From JAXDLK01 sp034666665 (GTDB taxonomy: Bacteria; Desulfobacterota; Binatia; JACPRU01): a DNA stretch of 22,707 nucleotides. A program made the translations under genes and the position numbers. The notes under the pieces were generated by a model, which worked only from the letters and a program-made list of their open reading frames with translations, did no database searches and was not told the DNA's origin. The stretch covers positions 1 through 22,707 of the forward strand of contig JAXDLK010000333.1 of the NCBI GenBank assembly GCA_034666665.1, written 5' to 3'. This document shows, one piece after another, positions 1 through 7,752 of the stretch. How positions within the stretch are numbered: the first letter of the stretch is position 1; the number at the start of each line of letters is the position of its first letter.

Positions 1-774
1 TACCAGTACGTGTCGGACAAGCTCGCCGGCTCGCAGGAGTACATGGCGCTCGAGAAGCTCTACGAGATCGCCACCGCCAACGACACCGACCTGCTGATCG
101 TCGATACCCCGCCGACCCACCACGCGCTCGATTTCCTCGACGCGCCACGCCGTATGATCGACCTTCTCGGCTCGCGGGCGGTGTCGTTCCTCGAGCGGCC
201 CTCGCTGGCTCTCTTCGGCGTCGGCTCGCGTGCGGCGCAGGCCCTGCTCGAGGCGGTGCTGCGCGCGCTCGAACGGTTCACCGGCCTTCGACTGCTCTCG
301 GAGGTGGCCGACTTCGTCCGCGGCTTCGACGGCATGCTCGGCGGATTCCGCGACCGTGCGGACGCGGTCCGCAGGCTCTTGCGGGATCCGCGCACCGCCG
401 TGGTGCTGGTGACGTCGCCGGAGCCGATCACGGTGACGGAATCGATCGAGTTCTACCGCGAGCTCGAGCGCGCGGGGCTCGACCTCGGCGCCGTCGTGAT
501 GAACCGGACCGTGCCGCAGGCGCTGCTCGCCCGGCCGCGTTCACGACCGGCCGGCGTCCCGAAGGATCTTCTCGTCAAGCTTCGCGAGGCGCGGCGCGAG
601 ATCGAAGCCCTCGGAGAACGCGACCGTCAGATGATCGCGCGGCTGCGCTCGGCGATCGGGCCCGACCGGCCGCTCGTCACGGCTCCGGCGTTCGCGCGCG
701 AGGTCGTCTCGCTCGACGCGATCCGCGAGCTGGCAGCGGCACTGGTTTCCGATCTGGACGCGCGCGTCCGGTGA
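1..774 (+). CDS. ArsA/GET3-family anion-transporting ATPase, 3' part
   Basis: The reading frame is open from base 1, so the 5' end lies outside the window; about 257 codons are visible. The segment LLIVDTPPTHHALDFLDAP carries the D-T-P-P-T motif typical of the switch region in ArsA/GET3-like P-loop ATPases, followed by the usual helical middle part and a late LVTSPEPITVTES strand. The N-terminal Walker A (deviant P-loop) is therefore expected upstream of the window. The family couples ATP hydrolysis to anion export or to membrane-protein handling; many bacterial members have no known arsenic role and no arsB or arsR is visible here. The stop codon at 772-774 abuts the stop codon of the convergent gene with no base between them. 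Family assignment is firm, substrate unknown. Confidence 0.85.
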   Translation, partial: YQYVSDKLAGSQEYMALEKLYEIATANDTDLLIVDTPPTHHALDFLDAPRRMIDLLGSRAVSFLERPSLALFGVGSRAAQALLEAVLRALERFTGLRLLSEVADFVRGFDGMLGGFRDRADAVRRLLRDPRTAVVLVTSPEPITVTESIEFYRELERAGLDLGAVVMNRTVPQALLARPRSRPAGVPKDLLVKLREARREIEALGERDRQMIARLRSAIGPDRPLVTAPAFAREVVSLDAIRELAAALVSDLDARVR

Positions 775-1149
775 TCAGAGCTCGGTCGAGGTGTTGCCGG
801 GGCCCTTGGGCGGTGGCGGCTTTCGCTTCACACGCTCGGGCCGCGGGGCCTGCTGCTGCGCGAGCAAGCGGTCGAGCTTGATGTTCAGGTTCACGAGGCT
901 CCCTTGGAGCGCCTCGACCTTGGTCGCCAACTTTTTGTAGTCGGACTTCGAAGGCAGGTTCAGCAGGCTCAGCACGGTCTGCATGTTGCGGTCGACCCTT
1001 CCTTTGGCGTCCATCGCCGTCTGCACGGTTCGCCCGAGCGCGTCGGCGAAGCGGGGATTCGACACCAGCTCCTCGACCATACGGTTGAAGCGATCCTCGC
1101 CCAGCTCGAACAACCGGGAGACGATCGTGCGCTCGCTCTCTCTCGCCAT
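775..1149 (-). CDS. Small coiled-coil protein, phasin-like in character, function unknown
   Basis: 124 residues from the ATG at 1149. I prefer this start to the longer upstream extension because the sequence before it looks non-coding. The N-terminal half is amphipathic helix (motifs FELGEDRFNRMVEELV and FADALGRTV). Residues about 70-95 form a heptad-like helix (KLATKVEALQGSLVNLNIKLDRLL), and the tail is short, basic and proline-rich (RVKRKPPPPKGPG). This plan resembles phasin-like or polyhydroxyalkanoate-granule proteins and other small coiled-coil scaffolds, but I see no diagnostic motif. It is convergent with the ArsA-like gene (zero gap) and divergent from the membrane protein at 1237. 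No enzyme function should be inferred. Confidence 0.6.
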   Translation of the reverse strand: MARESERTIVSRLFELGEDRFNRMVEELVSNPRFADALGRTVQTAMDAKGRVDRNMQTVLSLLNLPSKSDYKKLATKVEALQGSLVNLNIKLDRLLAQQQAPRPERVKRKPPPPKGPGNTSTEL

Positions 1150-1150
1150 G

Positions 1151-1180
1151 CTGCGACGACCCCTTTGCCCCTGCGACGAC
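1151..1180. repeat. 10-bp direct repeat in a divergent intergenic region
   Basis: CTGCGACGAC occurs exactly at 1151-1160 and again at 1171-1180. The 20-bp period is close to two turns of B-DNA. One copy lies just upstream of a possible -35 box and the other lies in the spacer of the same promoter, between the divergent genes starting at 1149 (minus) and 1237 (plus). That placement suits a regulator binding one face of the helix, but the repeat is short and the region is GC-rich, so chance is possible. Confidence 0.4.
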
Positions 1181-1194
1181 GCGGAGCGTATAGT
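1165..1194 (+). promoter_or_regulatory. Candidate sigma70-type promoter
   Basis: TTGCCC at 1165-1170 and TATAGT at 1189-1194 are separated by 18 bp. TATAGT is one base off the consensus -10 and stands out in very GC-rich sequence. It would drive the plus-strand cluster beginning at 1237 (membrane protein, acpS, hydroquinone reductase, msrB), with a leader of about 35-40 nt. Confidence 0.4.
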
Positions 1195-1236
1195 GGCCCG
1201 CGGTCGTTCGACGGTCAAGGCGGTCCACACGCGGCG

Positions 1237-1476
1237 ATGAGCGCAGAAGTCGTCCTCGGCACCTTCTCCGGGCTCCGTTTCGTGGATCCGAATCTGCCGC
1301 TCGGTACGCTCGTGCCGACGATGCTGGTGGTGCACGGGCTGGACGCGATCATGTGCCGCCTCGTGGCGCACAACCAGAGGCTGCCGAAGAACCTCTGTAC
1401 CGCGGTGGGCTTCGTGTTCGGCCTCTGGGCGGTCGCGGCACTGCTGTTCTGGACGCGCCGCGGAGCGGCGGCGTGA
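1237..1476 (+). CDS. Small membrane protein, unknown function
   Basis: 79 residues. The C-terminal third holds a clear transmembrane segment (about residues 55-74, VGFVFGLWAVAALLFWTRR), ending in arginines that suggest a cytoplasmic C-terminus. An earlier segment, LGTLVPTMLVVHGLDAIM, is moderately hydrophobic and could be a second membrane helix. The ATG at 1237 was chosen because upstream in-frame codons overlap the candidate promoter. Its stop overlaps the GTG start of acpS in a GTGA quadruplet (1473-1476), so the two are probably translationally coupled. I do not recognise the family. Confidence 0.6.
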   Translation: MSAEVVLGTFSGLRFVDPNLPLGTLVPTMLVVHGLDAIMCRLVAHNQRLPKNLCTAVGFVFGLWAVAALLFWTRRGAAA

Positions 1477-1856
1477 TCTTCGGCATCGGTGTCGATCTCG
1501 CGGAGGTGGATCGCATCCGCGATGCGATCGAGCGCGTCGACACCGGCGCGCGCTTCCGCAACCGCGTGTTCACCGCCGGCGAGCGCGCCTATTGCGAGCG
1601 GCGCAAGCGAAAGTACGAGAGCTACGCGGCCCGCTTCGCGGCGAAGGAAGCGACGATGAAGGCGCTCGGCCGCGGCTGGAGCGAGAACGTCGTCTGGGGG
1701 GAGATCGAGGTGGTGCGCGAGCCGGGCGGCAGACCGGAGATCCGCCTCCACGGCCGGACCGCCGCCTACGCGGCCAAGCTCGGCATTCGCCGTTTCTCGC
1801 TCGCGCTCACGCACACCGCCGAAACCGCGATGGCGGAGGTGATCGCCGAAGCCTGA
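1473..1856 (+). CDS. acpS: Holo-[acyl-carrier-protein] synthase
   Basis: 127 residues from the GTG at 1473, which begins V/M-I-F-G-I-G-V-D-L exactly as AcpS proteins do. The enzyme transfers 4'-phosphopantetheine from CoA to a serine of apo-ACP, activating it for fatty-acid synthesis. Family signatures are present: GVDL near residue 8 (Mg2+-binding Asp) and FAAKEATMKAL at about 55-65 (second metal-binding Glu at 59). Length is typical for the bacterial AcpS type, so it is not the larger Sfp type. It overlaps the preceding membrane-protein gene by 4 nt, and the next gene starts 50 nt downstream on the same strand. Confidence 0.93.
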   Translation: MIFGIGVDLAEVDRIRDAIERVDTGARFRNRVFTAGERAYCERRKRKYESYAARFAAKEATMKALGRGWSENVVWGEIEVVREPGGRPEIRLHGRTAAYAAKLGIRRFSLALTHTAETAMAEVIAEA

Positions 1857-1906
1857 ACACTGGCTCCATCCTTGATTCCCGCCCGAGCCGGCGCCACAGT
1901 CGGCGC

Positions 1907-2962
1907 GTGGGGCTGCTCGTCAACGGCATCTGGCGTGATCAGTGGTACGAGACGAGCTCGACCGGCGGTGCGTTCGTCCGGCCGGACGCGCAGTTCCGCC
2001 AGCACGTGACCGCCGACGGCTCCTCCGGATTCCCCGCGGAGGCGGGTCGTTACCACCTGTACGTCTCCTACGCTTGCCCGTGGGCCAGCCGCACGCTGGT
2101 GCTTCGCACGCTGAAGAAGCTCGAGGACGCGATCTCGCTCTCCGTGGTCGACCCGTACATGGGAGAGCAGGGCTGGTGGTTCAGTGACGGGCCGGGTTGC
2201 ATTCCCGACGTGGTGAACGGGTATCGCTACCTTCACCAGGTCTACACGCGTGCGAAGCTCAACTACACCGGACGCGTCACGGTGCCCGTCCTCTGGGACA
2301 AGCAAACGAGCGCGATCGTCAACAACGAGTCGGCGGAGATCGTCCGCATGCTGAACTCGGAGTTCGGCGCGTTCGGCGATTCGAGCGTCGACTTCTACCC
2401 CGAGCCGCTACGCGCCGAGATCGATCGGGTGAACGATCTCGTCTACGACCGCGTGAACAACGGGGTCTACAAGGCGGGCTTCGCGACGTCGCAGGAAGCG
2501 TACGAGAAGGCGTACGACGAGCTCTTCGCCGCTCTCGATCAGCTCGAGCAGCGCCTCGGGGGGAGCCGCTACCTCGTCGGCGATCGGCTCACCGAGGCGG
2601 ACTGGCGTCTCTTCACGACGCTCGTGCGCTTCGATCCGGTGTACCACGGGCACTTCAAGTGCAATCGGGGTCGCCTCGTCGATTTCCCCAACCTCTGGGG
2701 ATACACGCGAGAGCTCTACCAGATCCCGGGAATCGCCGAGACCGTGAGCTTCGACCACATCAAGCAGCACTACTACCGCAGTCAAAAGACGGTGAACCCG
2801 ACGGGCATCGTCGCCAAGGGTCCGTCGATCGACTTCGAAGCGCCGCACGGGCGCGGAGGGAACGTGGAATGCGAAACGACCAGCGAAAAACCGCAGCGAC
2901 CGAAGAAACCGACGCCGGCGAAAAGGTCGAAAAGACCGACGCGGAGTGGCGGGAGAAGCTGA
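1907..2962 (+). CDS. yqjG: Glutathionyl-hydroquinone reductase (Xi-class glutathione transferase)
   Basis: 351 residues from the GTG at 1907. The N-terminus (VNGIWRDQWYETSSTGG) aligns from its first residues with E. coli YqjG as I recall it. The enzyme reduces glutathionyl-(hydro)quinones to hydroquinones. The thioredoxin-fold domain carries the catalytic cysteine in ACPWA (Cys57) and the glutathione-site NESAEI (about 140-145). The C-terminal helical domain contains NNGVYKAGFATSQEAY, LTEADWRLFTTLVRFDPVYHGHFKC-like sequence and FDHIKQHYYRSQKTVNPTGI, all near-diagnostic. The conserved part ends at APHGR; the last ~33 residues are Lys/Arg/Pro-rich and are encoded where the gene overlaps msrB by 94 nt. 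An upstream in-frame extension into acpS is spurious. Confidence 0.92.
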   Translation: MGLLVNGIWRDQWYETSSTGGAFVRPDAQFRQHVTADGSSGFPAEAGRYHLYVSYACPWASRTLVLRTLKKLEDAISLSVVDPYMGEQGWWFSDGPGCIPDVVNGYRYLHQVYTRAKLNYTGRVTVPVLWDKQTSAIVNNESAEIVRMLNSEFGAFGDSSVDFYPEPLRAEIDRVNDLVYDRVNNGVYKAGFATSQEAYEKAYDELFAALDQLEQRLGGSRYLVGDRLTEADWRLFTTLVRFDPVYHGHFKCNRGRLVDFPNLWGYTRELYQIPGIAETVSFDHIKQHYYRSQKTVNPTGIVAKGPSIDFEAPHGRGGNVECETTSEKPQRPKKPTPAKRSKRPTRSGGRS

Positions 2963-3309
2963 CGCCCGAGCAGTACCAGGTGACCCGGAAGAAGGGCACG
3001 GAGCCGGCCTTCACCAGCGGTTACTGGGATCACCACGAGCGCGGCGTCTACCGCTGCGTCTGCTGTGGTCAGGAGCTCTTCCGGTCGGACGAGAAGTTCG
3101 ACTCCGGGACGGGGTGGCCGAGCTTCTCGGCACCCGCGGCGGAGAAGCGCGTCGCGACCGAGGACGACCGCAGCTACGGCATGGTGCGGACGGAGGTCGT
3201 CTGCGGCTCGTGCGACGCTCATCTCGGCCACGTCTTTCCCGACGGGCCGGAGCCGACCGGGCTCCGCTACTGCATCAACTCGGCGGCGATCGACTTCGAG
3301 GAGAAATGA
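2869..3309 (+). CDS. msrB: Peptide-methionine (R)-S-oxide reductase
   Basis: 146 residues; repairs the R-epimer of methionine sulfoxide in proteins. Two zinc-binding CxxC pairs are visible (Cys63/Cys66 in CVCC, Cys112/Cys115 in CGSC) and the catalytic cysteine is Cys135 in RYCINSAA. Other signatures are FDSGTGWPSF and DAHLGHVFPDGP. The catalytic residue is an ordinary Cys (TGC), not selenocysteine. The ATG at 2869 has a strong GGAGGG (2855-2860) 8 nt upstream, which fixes the start inside the preceding reductase gene. The first ~21 residues are charged, poorly conserved and encoded in the overlap. Pairing with a glutathione-dependent reductase suggests an oxidative-damage repair unit. Confidence 0.95.
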   Translation: MRNDQRKTAATEETDAGEKVEKTDAEWREKLTPEQYQVTRKKGTEPAFTSGYWDHHERGVYRCVCCGQELFRSDEKFDSGTGWPSFSAPAAEKRVATEDDRSYGMVRTEVVCGSCDAHLGHVFPDGPEPTGLRYCINSAAIDFEEK

Positions 3310-3331
3310 CGCGACCGCCGGTCGCCGGGCG

Positions 3332-4705
3332 TCAGCCGGCTCGACCGACGCGCGGCAGGCGCTCGAGCGCCGCGCGAATCGCTTCGTCCGGATAGTCGTA
3401 GTCTTCGAGGTCGCCGGCGAGATACCGATCGTACGCGGCGAGGTCGAAGTGACCGTGCCCCGACAGGTTGAAGAGCAGGGTCCGGGCCTCTCCGGCAGCG
3501 CGGCAGGCGAGCGCCTCGTCGATCACCGCGCGGATCGCGTGGTTGGTCTCCGGCGCGGGCAGGATGCCTTCCGTGCGTGCGAACAGCACTCCGGCCTCGA
3601 ACGTCGCTCGCTGCGGCACGGCCAGCGCCTCGACGAGCCCCTCGTTCACGAGCTGCGAGACCAGCGGCGAGTCGCCGTGATAACGGAGCCCGCCCGCGTG
3701 GATCCGCGGCGGCACGAAGTCGTGCCCGAGCGTGTACATGCGGAGCAGCGGCGTGAGTCCCGCGGCGTCGCCGAAGTCGTACGCGTAGTGGCCGCGCGTG
3801 AGCGTCGGACACGAGGTCGGCTCGACGGCGATCAGCCGCACGTTCGCCCCCGCCGCCTTGTCCGCGAGGAACGGGAAGGCGATGCCGCCGAAATTCGACC
3901 CGCCCCCGCAGCAGGCGAAGACGGCGTCGGGCGACTCGCCGACCAGTGCGAGCTGCTTCTTGGCCTCGAGGCCGATCACCGTCTGATGGAGCAGCACGTG
4001 ATTCAGAACGGAGCCGAGCGCGTAGTTCGTGTCCGGCCGCGACGCCGCTTCTTCCACCGCTTCCGAGATGGCGATGCCGAGGGACCCCGGAGAGTTCGGA
4101 TCGTGGTTGCGCACCGCGCGCCCCGCGGCCGTGCGCACGCTCGGGCTGGCGATGACCTCGGCTCCCCACGTCTCCATCAGTGATCGGCGGAACGGCTTCT
4201 GGTCGTAGCTGACGCTCACCATGTAGACGCGCACGTCGAGGCCGAACAGGCTCGCGGCGTAGGCCAGCGCCGAGCCCCACTGTCCCGCACCCGTTTCCGT
4301 CGCCAGCCGGCGGATGCCCGCGGCACGGTTGTAATACGCCTGAGCCACCGCGGTGTTCGGCTTGTGTGACCCGGCAGGGCTCACGCCCTCGTACTTGTAG
4401 TAGATCCGCGCCGGGGTCCCGAGCGCCGCCTCGAGCCGGTGTGCGCGGTAGAGCGGCGTCGGGCGCCAGGAGGCATACGCCTCGCGAACGGGATCCGGGA
4501 TCGGGATCCAGCGCTCGCGCGATACCTCCTGCTCGATCAGCGCCGCGGGGAAGATGCCGGCGAGCGCTGCGGGTCCGATCGGCTCGCCGTCCGGACCGAG
4601 CGGCGGTGCGGGCGGGTTCCGTAGATCCGCGACCACGTTGTACCACTCCGCGGGAATCGCCGACTCGTCGAGCAAGATCTTCGTCGTGGCCACGGCCGAG
4701 TTCAT
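3332..4705 (-). CDS. trpB2: TrpB2-type tryptophan synthase beta-like PLP enzyme
   Basis: 457 residues from the ATG at 4705; the N-terminus KILLDESAIPAEWYNVVADL is characteristic of the TrpB2 (stand-alone) branch. An upstream TTG at 4750 is possible but adds nothing conserved. The enzyme condenses indole with serine using pyridoxal phosphate. Visible motifs: PLP lysine Lys115 in SHKPNTA, catalytic Glu137 in TETGAGQWGSA, and the phosphate-binding GGGSN at 267-271. TrpB2 proteins are longer at the N-terminus than TrpB1 and often lack a TrpA partner; no trpA or other trp gene is near. It is convergent with msrB (22-bp gap) and divergent from the helicase (56-bp gap). Confidence 0.92.
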   Translation of the reverse strand: MNSAVATTKILLDESAIPAEWYNVVADLRNPPAPPLGPDGEPIGPAALAGIFPAALIEQEVSRERWIPIPDPVREAYASWRPTPLYRAHRLEAALGTPARIYYKYEGVSPAGSHKPNTAVAQAYYNRAAGIRRLATETGAGQWGSALAYAASLFGLDVRVYMVSVSYDQKPFRRSLMETWGAEVIASPSVRTAAGRAVRNHDPNSPGSLGIAISEAVEEAASRPDTNYALGSVLNHVLLHQTVIGLEAKKQLALVGESPDAVFACCGGGSNFGGIAFPFLADKAAGANVRLIAVEPTSCPTLTRGHYAYDFGDAAGLTPLLRMYTLGHDFVPPRIHAGGLRYHGDSPLVSQLVNEGLVEALAVPQRATFEAGVLFARTEGILPAPETNHAIRAVIDEALACRAAGEARTLLFNLSGHGHFDLAAYDRYLAGDLEDYDYPDEAIRAALERLPRVGRAG

Positions 4706-4761
4706 AGGCTGGATGGAGGGAGGCTGGCAATCCGTCGTGCAGGCCGGCAAAAGGGAGGGTC

Positions 4762-7680
4762 ATGCAGTCTCTCTTCGAGGCGGTCCGCACCGCGGCGCCG
4801 GCGGGCGTGTGGTCACGCGGAGTGGAGCTCGCGCGCGCGGGCGCCGTGCACGGCGAGCGGACCCGCGACGACGAGGTCGCGCTCCGGGTGTCGACGCAGG
4901 GCGGGATCGCCACGTTCGCCGTCGTGCTGCACCCCGATCTCGACGAGTGGGAGTGCAGCTGTGCGAGCTCGGAGGACGCGTGCGAGCACGTCTCGGCCGC
5001 CGTGATCGCGCTCCGCCAGGCTCGGAGCGAGGGCAAGGCGCTGCCATCCCCGCCGGTCACCACCGGGCGCGTGGGCTACCGGTTCCGCCGCGCCGCAGGC
5101 GCGCTCGCGCTCGAGCGCGTGATCGCCGCCGGAGAGCGCGAGACGGCCCTCCAGACGACGCTCGCGGCCATCGCCTCGGGCCGCGTCGACGGCCCCCGCT
5201 TCGCCGCGACCGCGGCGGACCTGACGGTCGAGCGCGCGCTCGGCGGCCGTCTCAAGGGGGTGCTGCCGCGGGAAACCCTGGCGAAGGTTCTCGGCGCGCT
5301 CGTGGATGGTGAGGACGTCCGTCTCGACGGCCGACCGGTTCGCGCGTCCGGTGAGCCCGTGGTGCCGGCCGGCTGTCTCGAGGATCAAGGAGACGGATTC
5401 CACCTGTTCGTCGATCTCGCTCCCGGTGTGGTCGAGTCTTTCTCGAACGGTGTGGTGCTGGTCGGCGACGTGCTCCGGCCGGTCGGCCAGACGAGGCTCA
5501 CCGGGCGGGAGCTGGAGGAGCTGACCGCCGGACGTCACTTCGCCCCGGGCGACGTGGCCAAGCTCGTGACGGAGGTGCTGCCGTCGCTCGCCGACCGGAT
5601 CCCGCTCGACATCCGCACGCAGCGCTTGCCGCGGACGCGCGCCGAGCCGCCGCGCCTGATCTTCCAGGTTCGGCGCGAGGGAGACGGCCTCGCGGTGCTG
5701 CCGACGCTGGTGTACGGCGACCCGCCGGTCGCGCGAGTGGATGCGGGGAAGCTCACTCTGCTCGGCGGCACCGTGCCGCATCGCGACGTGGCCGCAGAGC
5801 AGCGTCACGTCCGGATCTTGCAGACCCGATTCGGTCTCGTGCTCGGACACGAGGAGGTTCTCGAAGGCGAGGCGGCGCTCAAGATCGCGCAGATGCTCGA
5901 GCACGTCGACGCGGAGGTGAAGGGCCGCGGTCTCGAGCGCTTCTTCGAGGCGCCGCCCCTCGTCCCGCGCCTCGACGTCGGAGGCGAGAGCGCGGATCTC
6001 TTCTTCGAGTCGACGGGCGAGCTCGCGTCCGGCAGGTCGTTCTCCGGACGAGCCGATGCGGCGTCCGTCCTCCGTGCCTGGCGAGGCGGCGAGTCGCTGA
6101 TCCCGCTCCGCGACGGCGGCTTCGCACGCTTGCCGGAAGCCTGGCTCGAGCGCTTCGGAGAGAAGGTCGCCGACTTCCTCGCCGCTCGGGAGCCGAGTGG
6201 CCGCGTGACTCCTGCGGCGGTTCCTGATCTCGCGGATCTCTACGCGGCACTCGGTGCTCCGGAGCCGCCCGACGTCGAACGCTTGCGTGCGCTGACCGCG
6301 GAGAGCGGCGCACTGCCCTCCTCGGAGCTGCCGTCCGACCTGCGGGCGACGCTCCGGACCTACCAGAAGGCGGGCGTCGATTGGCTCGTCTTCCTCCGGG
6401 ACGCGGGTCTCGGGGCGCTCCTCGCGGACGACATGGGCCTCGGAAAGACCCTCCAGGCGCTCTGCGCGATCCGCGGCCGGACGCTGGTCATCGCGCCGAC
6501 GAGCGTCGTCCACAACTGGCGTGACGAGATCGCCCGTTTTCGTCCGACTCTCCGCGCGGCGCTCTACCACGGCGCCCGCCGCACGTTGGATCCCGACGCC
6601 GACGTCACGCTCACCACCTATGCGATCCTGCGGCTCGATGCCGACGTGCTCGCGGGCGAAGACTGGGACTCCGTGGTTCTCGACGAGGCGCAGTTGATCA
6701 AGAATGCCGACAGCCAGGTCGCGCGGGCGGCCTTCCGGCTCCGCGGGCGATTCCGCGCGGCGCTCACCGGCACGCCGGTGGAAAATCGACTCGCCGAGCT
6801 CTGGAGCCAGTTCCACTTCCTCGCTCCGGGGTTTCTCGGCACGCGGGAGGACTTCGACGAGCGCTACGCCGCGCGCATCGCCAGCGGAGACGAGCACGCC
6901 GCGGCGCGCTTGCGGGGCCGTATCCGGCCGTTCGTGCTGCGGCGGCTGAAGCGGGACGTCGAGCCCGAGCTACCGCCGCGGACGGAGGTCGTCCTCCGCT
7001 GCACGCTCTCGGAAGAGGAGCGGCAGGTCTACGACACGATCCGCGCGGCGACTCTGTCGGAGGTGGTCGAGCGACTGCGCGCCGGCGGCAACGTGCTCGG
7101 CGCGCTGGAAGCCTTGCTACGCCTGCGCCAGGCAGCGTGTCATCCGGCGCTGATTCCGGGGCAAGCCGCGGAGAGCTCGTCGAAGGTCGAGCTGCTGGTC
7201 GAGCAGCTCGAGACGGTGGTGGCGGAGGGTCACAAGGCGCTGGTCTTCTCGCAATGGACGTCGCTCCTCGATCTCATCGAGCCGCGCCTGACGGCAGCCG
7301 CGATCGATTTCACGCGGCTCGACGGAGCGACTCGCGACCGCGAGGCGGTGGTGCGGCGCTTTCAAGAGGAGGCGGATCTCCCGGTGATGCTCGTATCGCT
7401 CCGCGCCGGCGGCACCGGCCTCAACCTCACGGCCGCGGACAACGTGTTCCTCGTCGATCCGTGGTGGAACCCTGCCGTCGAGGATCAGGCGGCGGACCGT
7501 GCGCACCGGATCGGTCAGACCCGTCCCGTGTTCGTGCATCGCCTCGTGGCCGAGGACACGATCGAGGAACGGATCCTGGCGCTCCAGGCAGAGAAGCGTT
7601 CGCTCTTCGAGACGGCGCTCGGCGGCGGCACCGCGTCCGCCGGCCTGACGCGCGAAGATCTGCTCGCGATCCTCGAATAG
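4762..7680 (+). CDS. SNF2-family DEAD/DEAH-box helicase with SWIM zinc finger
   Basis: 972 residues. N-terminal SWIM zinc finger: Cys65-x-Cys67-x6-Cys74-x-His76. A long middle region of unknown fold follows, then the Swi2/Snf2 ATPase: Walker A DDMGLGKT (about 556-563), DEAQ (641-644), ALTGTPVENRL, and in the second RecA lobe LVFSQWTSLLDLIEPRL, LRAGGTGLNLTAADNV and AHRIGQT (914-920). These proteins are ATP-driven double-stranded-DNA or nucleoprotein translocases; bacterial SWIM/SNF2 proteins (HepA/RapA-like) are linked to transcription recycling or repair, but the exact role is not known. GGAGG at 4754-4758 precedes the ATG by only 3 nt. Full length, no broken motif, divergent from trpB2. Confidence 0.93.
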   Translation: MQSLFEAVRTAAPAGVWSRGVELARAGAVHGERTRDDEVALRVSTQGGIATFAVVLHPDLDEWECSCASSEDACEHVSAAVIALRQARSEGKALPSPPVTTGRVGYRFRRAAGALALERVIAAGERETALQTTLAAIASGRVDGPRFAATAADLTVERALGGRLKGVLPRETLAKVLGALVDGEDVRLDGRPVRASGEPVVPAGCLEDQGDGFHLFVDLAPGVVESFSNGVVLVGDVLRPVGQTRLTGRELEELTAGRHFAPGDVAKLVTEVLPSLADRIPLDIRTQRLPRTRAEPPRLIFQVRREGDGLAVLPTLVYGDPPVARVDAGKLTLLGGTVPHRDVAAEQRHVRILQTRFGLVLGHEEVLEGEAALKIAQMLEHVDAEVKGRGLERFFEAPPLVPRLDVGGESADLFFESTGELASGRSFSGRADAASVLRAWRGGESLIPLRDGGFARLPEAWLERFGEKVADFLAAREPSGRVTPAAVPDLADLYAALGAPEPPDVERLRALTAESGALPSSELPSDLRATLRTYQKAGVDWLVFLRDAGLGALLADDMGLGKTLQALCAIRGRTLVIAPTSVVHNWRDEIARFRPTLRAALYHGARRTLDPDADVTLTTYAILRLDADVLAGEDWDSVVLDEAQLIKNADSQVARAAFRLRGRFRAALTGTPVENRLAELWSQFHFLAPGFLGTREDFDERYAARIASGDEHAAARLRGRIRPFVLRRLKRDVEPELPPRTEVVLRCTLSEEERQVYDTIRAATLSEVVERLRAGGNVLGALEALLRLRQAACHPALIPGQAAESSSKVELLVEQLETVVAEGHKALVFSQWTSLLDLIEPRLTAAAIDFTRLDGATRDREAVVRRFQEEADLPVMLVSLRAGGTGLNLTAADNVFLVDPWWNPAVEDQAADRAHRIGQTRPVFVHRLVAEDTIEERILALQAEKRSLFETALGGGTASAGLTREDLLAILE

Positions 7681-7694
7681 CTTCCGCTCGCGCG

Positions 7695-7711
7695 CGACGG
7701 TGATACCGTCG
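7695..7711 (+). terminator. Short hairpin after the helicase gene
   Basis: CGACGGT (7695-7701) and ACCGTCG (7705-7711) form a 7-bp stem with a GAT loop, 14 nt after the helicase stop. No T-run follows, so it is not a classical intrinsic terminator; it could be a Rho-assisted stop, an mRNA end or a small operator for the methyltransferase gene at 7753. Confidence 0.3.
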
Positions 7712-7752
7712 GAGGTCGACGATCGAACCAACGAGCCGAGGATAGGCGACCC

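Noticed and set aside
1592..1906. In-frame upstream extension of the hydroquinone reductase
   Set aside because: Overlaps acpS in another frame and is Arg-rich; the family N-terminus begins at GTG 1907.
4813..6897. 694-codon minus-strand open frame opposite the helicase
   Set aside because: Charged, repetitive antisense product; the plus strand carries SWIM and SNF2 motifs in order.
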